Positions 40,074-45,311 of a stretch of 45,311 nt of DNA are shown piece after piece. The translations under genes and the position numbers were made by a program. Under the pieces are notes generated by a model. It made no database searches, was not told where the DNA came from, and saw only the letters and a list, made by a program, of their open reading frames with translations. Position 1 is the first letter of the stretch. Each line of letters begins with the position of its first letter. The stretch comes from Smithellaceae bacterium (lineage in GTDB: Bacteria > Desulfobacterota > Syntrophia > Syntrophales > Smithellaceae): positions 1-45,311 of the forward strand of contig JAQUVQ010000019.1 of assembly GCA_028693285.1 (NCBI GenBank), in the 5' to 3' direction.

Positions 40074-42494
40074 TTAGTTGCGCAACGGTTTGCCTTTTGT
40101 CAGCATGTGCATGATGCGTTCGTGCGTTTTCGTCTGTCCCATCAGGCTCAGGAAAGCTTCTCTTTCCAGATCCAGAATTTCCTGCTCCGAAACATAGGTG
40201 CCTTCCGCACAGTCGCCGCCGGAGAGAACATAAGCCACTTTTCTGGATACGAACAGATCATAATCAGAAATGTATTTGCCGTATCTCATGTTCATCAGTA
40301 CGCCTTCAGCGAAGCCGCGGAGATTTTCTCCCATCACGGGAATCAAAGCGGGTCTGGGCGGTTTGTAACCGGCCATCACCAGGGACAAAGCAATCTGTTT
40401 GGCTTCGTAGATCTGCTGATCACGGCTCATGTTGATTTTTTCCGACTTGCGGATGTAGCCCAGTTCCATGGCTTCCATCGCGCTGGTGGCTACTTTCGCC
40501 GTGGCTATGTTTTCAAAAGCTTTAGCCATATACCACTGCAGATTGGACCCGTTTGCCACAACGCCATCCGGAAGGCCTTCGGTCAAGCGAACCAGAAGTT
40601 CCTTGCAGCCGCCGCCCGCGGGAATCACGCCGACACCGACTTCGACCAGACCCATATAGGTCTCGCCGTTGGGCAGACAGCGGGCGCCGTGCATGGCGAT
40701 TTCGCAGCCGCCGCCCAGAGCCAGGCCGGCAGGAGCGGTTACAACGGGCTTTTCAAGATACTTCATTCTCATATTGCCGTTCTGCAGGGCTTCAATGCTC
40801 TTTTCCAGCAGATCCCACTCGCCCTTCTGAGCAGCGATCAGAACCGCGAAAACGTTGGCGCCCGCGGAGAATGCCCGCTCGTCGTGATTGGCGACCACCA
40901 TGCCTTCGAAATCTTTCTCGACGATATCGCAGGAATCGTTGAGCATCTGATTCAAGCCTTCGTCAATCGAATTCATCTTGGTATGGAATTCCAGGCAGAC
41001 CACGCCGTCGCCGATGTCAATGAGGGTGGCGCTTTCATTTTCTTTGACAATCTTGTTGCGGCTCTTGAAATCCGGCAACAGGATGATTTTGGGATTTTCG
41101 TCAATCTTGGCATAGCCCTTCTTTTCGAAATCGTAGTAATATTTGCCGTCCGCCTTGGTTGCGTAGAAGGATTCACAACCTTTTTTCAGCATTTCATCGA
41201 TCTTTTTGGGGACTTTCAGCTTCAGTTTCTTCATCACTTCGACGGCTTCCTTGACGCCGACGGCATCCCACGCCTCGAAGGGACCCAGCTTGTTGTTGTA
41301 GCCCCATTTCATGGCATTATCGATGGCCATAATGTCGTCGCAGATTTCGCCGATCCGGTTGGCCGAATAGATGAAGGTTTTGCACAAATAAGCGCGGGCG
41401 AAATCGCCGGCCTTGTCTTCCGCGTTGAAGACGAGCTTAATGGAGTCCGCAACGTTTTCCAGCTTTTTCGCGGCGGAAATGGAATCGAACTTCGGCTTTC
41501 CGGCCGGCACATATTCCATGGTGTCGATGTCCAGCATCAATTTGACTCTCTTGCCGGCGGCATCCTTGGTTTTCTTGTAATATCCCTGCTTGGTCTTGTT
41601 GCCCAGCCACTTGTTCGCGATCATTTTATCCAGGAAAGGCTCGGCCTTGAACGTATCGCGGGCTTCATCATCGGGAACGGCGTCATACAGGTTTTTGGCA
41701 ACGTGGTATCCCACATCGAGGCCGACGAGATCCATGGTGCCGAAAACGGCCGTGCCCGGATGGCCGAGGGCCTTGCCGACAATGGCGTCCACTTCATCAA
41801 TCTTCATCTTCTTTTCCTGCATGATCTTGATGCAGTCGGACAGATCAAAGACACCGATGCGGTTGCCGACGAAGTTGGGTCTGTCTTTGCAGATGACCAC
41901 GCCCTTGCCCAGGGTTTCCTCGCTGAACTTCGACATGAAATCCACAACTTCTTTATCGGTTTCCTCGCCGGGAATGATTTCCATGAGTTTCATGTAGCGG
42001 GGAGGATTGAAGAAGTGGGTTCCCAGAAAGCGCTTTTTCAGCGCGGGGCCGAACTTTGCGCTGATGTCTTTAATGGGAATACCGGAGGTGTTGGTGGAAA
42101 CGATGCAGGTCGGTTTGACCACTTTTTCCACTTTGGCAAAAAGTTCCTGCTTGATCTTGAGGTTCTCGACGACCACCTCGCAGATCCAGTCCACATCGGC
42201 CAGCCATTTCAAATTGTCCTCAAAGTTGCCGATTTTAACCATGGACGCGTTCTTCTTGCTGTAGAAGCTGGCGGGCTTTGACTTGGTGACGGCAGCCAGA
42301 CCGTTTGCCGCAAAGCGATTCCGCCATGCGGGGCTTTTTTCCGTCAAACCTTTTTTCTTGTCATCTTCCGTCAGTTCGAATGGGATGATATCGAGCAGGT
42401 AGCACTCGATACCGGCATTGGTCAGATGTGCCGCGATGCCCGCGCCCATGACCCCCGCACCTAAAACAGCCGCTTTTTTGATCTTAAATGACAT
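40074..42494 (-). CDS. 3-hydroxyacyl-CoA dehydrogenase/enoyl-CoA hydratase fusion
   Basis: The 806-residue bifunctional enzyme carries the dehydrogenase first, as in FadN-type proteins and unlike E. coli FadB. Residues about 5-200 are the NAD-binding domain (VLGAGVMGAGIAAHLTNAG), followed by the 3HCDH C-terminal domains (GNRIGVFDLSDCIKIMQE, KALGHPGTAVFGTMDLVG). A crotonase-like domain occupies about 480-700, with DERAFSAGANVFAVL and GLALGGGCEIAMHGARCLP forming the oxyanion hole. GAAGGAGGAG precedes the ATG. In syntrophic fatty-acid oxidisers this pair acts on crotonyl- and hydroxybutyryl-CoA; that role is inferred. Confidence 0.92.
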   Translation of the reverse strand: MSFKIKKAAVLGAGVMGAGIAAHLTNAGIECYLLDIIPFELTEDDKKKGLTEKSPAWRNRFAANGLAAVTKSKPASFYSKKNASMVKIGNFEDNLKWLADVDWICEVVVENLKIKQELFAKVEKVVKPTCIVSTNTSGIPIKDISAKFGPALKKRFLGTHFFNPPRYMKLMEIIPGEETDKEVVDFMSKFSEETLGKGVVICKDRPNFVGNRIGVFDLSDCIKIMQEKKMKIDEVDAIVGKALGHPGTAVFGTMDLVGLDVGYHVAKNLYDAVPDDEARDTFKAEPFLDKMIANKWLGNKTKQGYYKKTKDAAGKRVKLMLDIDTMEYVPAGKPKFDSISAAKKLENVADSIKLVFNAEDKAGDFARAYLCKTFIYSANRIGEICDDIMAIDNAMKWGYNNKLGPFEAWDAVGVKEAVEVMKKLKLKVPKKIDEMLKKGCESFYATKADGKYYYDFEKKGYAKIDENPKIILLPDFKSRNKIVKENESATLIDIGDGVVCLEFHTKMNSIDEGLNQMLNDSCDIVEKDFEGMVVANHDERAFSAGANVFAVLIAAQKGEWDLLEKSIEALQNGNMRMKYLEKPVVTAPAGLALGGGCEIAMHGARCLPNGETYMGLVEVGVGVIPAGGGCKELLVRLTEGLPDGVVANGSNLQWYMAKAFENIATAKVATSAMEAMELGYIRKSEKINMSRDQQIYEAKQIALSLVMAGYKPPRPALIPVMGENLRGFAEGVLMNMRYGKYISDYDLFVSRKVAYVLSGGDCAEGTYVSEQEILDLEREAFLSLMGQTKTHERIMHMLTKGKPLRN

Positions 42495-42764
42495 TATTCT
42501 CCTCCTTCTCTTTCCTTATGAACCGCCATTTTGGTTTACGGCTCATAAATGTGTTTGGGGCCAAGCTGCGCACCCATATTCACCTGCTTACTGCGTACAA
42601 TATTTTACGAACCGCTTTCCTGCCGGCTCATATGTCCCCTTTCGGATTTGTTTTGGTAGTGATTTCAGGCATTCTGTGGATCCTTTTCCACTTTCAAGAA
42701 AATATCCAATTGTAGTTGAAATTGATTTTGCCCTGTGAATACACCCGGGTATCAATTCCGGACA

Positions 42765-42792
42765 CTCAGGGGGGAAAACGCTGAACCCCGAG
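42765..42792 (-). promoter_or_regulatory. Leader hairpin upstream of the fadB-like gene
   Basis: On the minus strand CTCGGGG and CCCCTGAG pair with one bulged base, loop about 13 nt. It lies just inside the predicted transcript and is not followed by T residues. Confidence 0.35.
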
Positions 42793-42834
42793 GGATGACT
42801 TTCATCGGACTGCTGACTAAAAGTCACGAAGGTT

Positions 42835-42861
42835 ATTAAACCAAACATAGGTTAATGTCAA
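42835..42861 (-). promoter_or_regulatory. Candidate promoter of the beta-oxidation pair
   Basis: On the minus strand consensus TTGACA (42856-42861) is followed after 15 bp by TTTAAT, or after 17 bp by TAATAA. The palindrome GGTT-ATTA-AACC (42831-42842) overlaps the -10 region and could bind a repressor. Confidence 0.5.
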
Positions 42862-43019
42862 GGCAAATTAAAAACGATCGGGCAACAAAGCGAGATAGCT
42901 TGCAATGAATTGTATTTACTTGCCTTTTACCATCAGATGAAGACGGGAATTCAGGCTTTTCATCCTGCTGTTTGCTCCAGCATGGCTGACCGCCCACACT
43001 TTGGCTGAATTCGGGTTCT

Positions 43020-44678
43020 TCATGCTCCGGTTTTCAACTGAAGCACGGCGTAGTGGCCGTCATAAAATACAACCGAAACCGTTTTCCCAAGCTGCCCGGA
43101 TAATTGCCTGATTTCTTCCGGCGAATAATGATCCGTCAGAAATTGCTGAAACAATTCATACCGCACCAGCAGGTGCGTGCAGTTCAGTGACCGCAGATAT
43201 TTTTGAAATGCCGCCTCGTCGCTTGATAATGTCACAAAATTACGGATAACCTCCATTCCGAAGGAAGCGTCATCGTCATAGCGTCTGTCCAGATGATATC
43301 CGCGTCCCGCCAGCAGAATAAGCCGGATTCTTGAATGCTCCGGCGTGTGCTCATTAATATACCGGACCGCCGGATAACTGCCGTCATATCTGGCAATAAA
43401 CTGATCGCGGGATTCTTTTTTCAGAATGTAGTCCATCGGCGCGATTTTGGCAAAGTAGTTTTTGGCATAGACCGCATTGAAACCGATCATGCCGGCCAGG
43501 ACCAAAACAAAGCCGATCAGAAAGACTGTCCGAAGCGGTTTTTGTTTTTCCATGATCCAGTTGAAGAGATTGACAAAACCGAGCACCGCCAGAATAATGA
43601 CAAACGGCACCGCCGGCAGGATGTAGCGTATTCGGTGCTGATCCATGAAAAACGCGAGGAGAATCACAAATACCGCCAAGGAAAGAAAAAGGAGTTTTTC
43701 CGTTTGCATTTTTTTGTTGATAAACGCAAACGGGGCGGCAAAAAGCAGCACGGGATTCAAAACCCCGTCAAAATACCGGGGATTGTGGTCCTGCCCCTGA
43801 AGAAAGAAGCGAAAGGGGATCAATAAGGTTTCCCACATGCTCTCTGACCACAACAATTGCCGCGTTCTAAACATGCTGCCGCCGGTTTCTCCCGACATGG
43901 CGGAATACACTCCCTCCACGTTTATGCCGTTATTCCCGAAGAAGCTCTTCAATAAAGGATAAAGGGGATTGCCCGTCAAAACGAAGTTTTTGATCAACCA
44001 CGGGGAGAAGACAACCAGCGATATCACAAAGAACAACAGGCCGTATTTCAGCGCGGGCCACTGCCGGCCCGTCTCTTTTGCGTAAAGAAACACAAGGGCC
44101 AGCGTAAGAAAAAACCAGGCCGGCAGCGCGCTGTATTTTGTGCCGAGCGCCAGCCCCATGGCTGTCGCGGAAACCACAAGCCACCCGCTCACCTTATATT
44201 TCGTGTCGCGCCAGTAAACATACGCCAGAACGCTGAGCGTGATGAAGAACACCAGACCGACGTCAACGTAGGCGGTTGTGGCCGTCCGCAGAATCGTCGG
44301 CAGGCTGATAAACATCAGCGCTCCCAAAAGGCCCGCCGATCGGCCCGCTTTTTTGTTCAAATATCCGTAAAGCAGCAGGGCCGTGCCGACGCCAAAGCCC
44401 AGATGGATGAAATTGGGAATGATGTCGTTTCCGAAATACAAAGGGACAAGGTAAAGAAGCGACAGATTCATCGGGTAGTAGGAAAACCCGGCCCAGGGCG
44501 TTTCATAAAATCCGCCATGAACCAGCCACAGTTTGGGAATGGCCAGGTGATGAATCAGAGCATCACGGGCAACCGGCGGTGTGAACGCCAGAAGAAACTC
44601 AACCAGGATAAAAAGGAAAATAATGGAAAGGAAAATAACGTTAATAAAGCGTTCATGTTTCACCGACAAGGTCTTCAT
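43020..44678 (-). CDS. GT39/ArnT-like membrane glycosyltransferase
   Basis: The 552-residue polytopic protein has 11-12 hydrophobic helices (FLSIIFLFILVEFLLAFTPP first) and a C-terminal soluble domain of about 130 residues. The early extracytoplasmic loop VARDALIHHLAIPKLW has the acidic residue and pattern expected of PMT/ArnT-type transferases that use polyprenyl-phosphate sugars. The substrate is unknown. The C-terminal domain (SRIRLILLAGRGYHLDRRY and following) resembles that of other bacterial GT39-like proteins. It is AT-richer than its neighbours. The TA module lies 27 bp upstream on the same strand. Confidence 0.8.
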   Translation of the reverse strand: MKTLSVKHERFINVIFLSIIFLFILVEFLLAFTPPVARDALIHHLAIPKLWLVHGGFYETPWAGFSYYPMNLSLLYLVPLYFGNDIIPNFIHLGFGVGTALLLYGYLNKKAGRSAGLLGALMFISLPTILRTATTAYVDVGLVFFITLSVLAYVYWRDTKYKVSGWLVVSATAMGLALGTKYSALPAWFFLTLALVFLYAKETGRQWPALKYGLLFFVISLVVFSPWLIKNFVLTGNPLYPLLKSFFGNNGINVEGVYSAMSGETGGSMFRTRQLLWSESMWETLLIPFRFFLQGQDHNPRYFDGVLNPVLLFAAPFAFINKKMQTEKLLFLSLAVFVILLAFFMDQHRIRYILPAVPFVIILAVLGFVNLFNWIMEKQKPLRTVFLIGFVLVLAGMIGFNAVYAKNYFAKIAPMDYILKKESRDQFIARYDGSYPAVRYINEHTPEHSRIRLILLAGRGYHLDRRYDDDASFGMEVIRNFVTLSSDEAAFQKYLRSLNCTHLLVRYELFQQFLTDHYSPEEIRQLSGQLGKTVSVVFYDGHYAVLQLKTGA

Positions 44679-44705
44679 TCAGGGCAGGCTATCCTTTTTG
44701 CGGAA

Positions 44706-44978
44706 TCAGTAAGCATCATTGCGGCGCTTAATATCCAGAATGAGAACCAATAATTTACCGGCATCTATCGTATAAAATAATCTGTAATCTCCGATTCGAT
44801 AGCGGTATGTATCTTTCCATTCACCTTTTAATCTTTTGATGTTGTTGCCAAAATACGGGCTCAACTTTAATTGAGGATAAACATAATTCTTAATTTTTTC
44901 GTAAATTTTTTTATACTCAGGTCGGGTAATTGATCGGGAAAATGTCTCTGTTTCAGCAATTTGAAAATTAAGCGACAA
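44706..44978 (-). CDS. RelE/ParE-superfamily toxin
   Basis: The 90-residue protein fits the RelE fold: an N-terminal strand and helix (SITRPEYKKIYEKIKNYVY), then FGNNIKRLKGEWKDTYRYRIGDYRLFYTID and a C-terminal strand ending DIKRRNDAY, the usual RelE end. Toxins of this kind cleave mRNA at the ribosome or act on gyrase; which is not clear. It starts with TTG at 44976-44978, inside the antitoxin gene (11-bp overlap), with AAAGGG about 10 bp upstream; no later Met exists. Translation is thus coupled to the antitoxin. Confidence 0.87.
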   Translation of the reverse strand: MSLNFQIAETETFSRSITRPEYKKIYEKIKNYVYPQLKLSPYFGNNIKRLKGEWKDTYRYRIGDYRLFYTIDAGKLLVLILDIKRRNDAY

Positions 44979-45210
44979 TTTTATATTTCCCTTTTTTGAT
45001 CTCTTTTTTTGCGCTTTTCAGTGATTGTAATAATTTATGATCAGCAAGAATATCTTTCATTTCCGCGTCCGATACATAGCTTTCCTCAGTCAAATAATTC
45101 AATGTTGCATATTCGATAAAATTAGAGATAGTTCGTTTTTCAGCACTGGCCGCTATTTTAAACAAGCGATAAACATCTTCATCAATTCTTAATGTTATTG
45201 TTTTCGGCAT
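44968..45210 (-). CDS. Ribbon-helix-helix antitoxin
   Basis: The 80-residue protein begins PKTITLRIDEDVYRLFKIAA, a ribbon-helix-helix DNA-binding domain (about 1-45), and ends with a Lys-rich segment (LLQSLKSAKKEIKKGKYKIV) that should bind the toxin. AGGAG is 6 bp upstream of the ATG. It precedes the toxin and overlaps it by 11 bp. The three 13-bp repeats overlapping the promoter are the expected operator. The region is AT-rich, pointing to transfer. Confidence 0.87.
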   Translation of the reverse strand: MPKTITLRIDEDVYRLFKIAASAEKRTISNFIEYATLNYLTEESYVSDAEMKDILADHKLLQSLKSAKKEIKKGKYKIVA

Positions 45211-45227
45211 AAATTACTCCTGGACGA

Positions 45228-45255
45228 ATTATATATGATCACCTTCAAATGTCAA
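45228..45255 (-). promoter_or_regulatory. Consensus sigma-70 promoter of the toxin-antitoxin operon
   Basis: Consensus TTGACA (45250-45255) and consensus TATAAT (45228-45233) on the minus strand, spacer 16 bp. The start falls near 45221, at or just upstream of the AGGAG ribosome site, so the leader is very short. Confidence 0.85.
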
Positions 45256-45289
45256 CCATTGTAGTTCAACATTCTGGTTCAACATTCCA
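45251..45289. repeat. Three tandem 13-bp repeats, probable antitoxin operator
   Basis: Units GTCAACCATTGTA (45251-45263), GTTCAACATTCTG (45264-45276) and GTTCAACATTCCA (45277-45289). The first overlaps the -35 box. Units 2 and 3 differ at the last two positions only; unit 1 is more diverged. Ribbon-helix-helix repressors bind such arrays. Confidence 0.75.
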
Positions 45290-45311
45290 GAAACAAAAGA
45301 TTCCCGACAAA

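Larger units (their letters stand above)
42495..43019. other. Long intergenic region upstream of the beta-oxidation pair
   Basis: About 525 bp without a convincing gene. It holds a promoter candidate at 42835-42861 and a leader of roughly 330 nt with a hairpin at 42765-42792. An 86-codon frame at 42588-42848 is not protein-like. No terminator of the upstream GT39 gene was recognised. Confidence 0.5.

Noticed and set aside
40107-42281. 724-codon plus-strand frame opposite the fadB-like gene
   Set aside because: It mirrors codon phase of a GC-rich gene on the other strand, has no homology-like motifs or ribosome site, and the minus-strand gene is unambiguous.
42588-42848. 86-codon minus-strand frame in the leader before the fadB-like gene
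   Set aside because: No good ribosome site, no recognisable protein pattern, and it overlaps promoter and hairpin candidates.

Overview
The window is a GC-rich bacterial chromosome segment that looks like a syntrophic deltaproteobacterium of the Syntrophales (Syntrophus/Smithella-like). This placement is inference from gene content and has not been tested by a search. Supporting content: strict-anaerobe oxygen defence (flavodiiron protein, rubredoxin, rubrerythrin), indolepyruvate:ferredoxin oxidoreductase, a beta-oxidation pair, a CoA-transferase, a Geobacter-like type IV pilin behind a sigma-54 promoter, Gram-negative envelope genes (lpxH, kdsD, MipA/OmpV) and three GGDEF/HD-GYP/chemotaxis-type receptors. 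No prophage, CRISPR array, rRNA or intact insertion sequence was seen.

Layout. 1-6.8 kb, minus strand: housekeeping genes pth (cut by the window edge), rplY/ctc, prs, tRNA-Gln, ispE, a DUF1844 gene, clpB and a diadenylate-cyclase-domain gene. 6.9-7.8 kb, plus: rpoH with its own promoter and a TTG start. 7.8-14.3 kb, minus: a tightly packed run fprA, rubredoxin, rubrerythrin, mipA, holin-like membrane protein, mutS, DUF218. 14.3-19 kb, minus: SDR, FrhB-like flavoprotein, iorA, iorB, probably one transcription unit with repeats in the gaps. 19-24.3 kb: a chemoreceptor (minus), then a CoA-transferase and a PAS/HD-GYP protein (plus). 24.4-31.5 kb, minus: an unknown protein, a DevBCA-type exporter and a large PAS4-GGDEF-EAL protein. 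31.7-35.8 kb: initiator tRNA, speB, lpxH, then kdsD and a gamma-carbonic-anhydrase-like gene between inverted copies of a repeat element. 35.8-38.6 kb, minus: methyltransferase, glycosyltransferase, pilA, VanZ, tRNA-Val. 38.8-42.9 kb, minus: thiolase and a HAD/enoyl-CoA hydratase fusion with a long leader. 43-45.3 kb, minus: a GT39-like membrane protein and an AT-rich RelE/RHH toxin-antitoxin module with its promoter and operator repeats.

The least ordinary feature is a set of short modular repeats (about 14995, 16994, 33683-33932, 35658-35839). They form stem-loops, sit between genes and in several cases touch or supply stop codons; two copies lie in inverted orientation around kdsD and the carbonic-anhydrase-like gene. 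Other points for a second look are the pilA gene with a full sigma-54 promoter, an apparently leaderless devB transcript, the diadenylate cyclase beside clpB, and a 381-bp tandem duplication of a PAS module. I did not find a clearly new multi-gene system.
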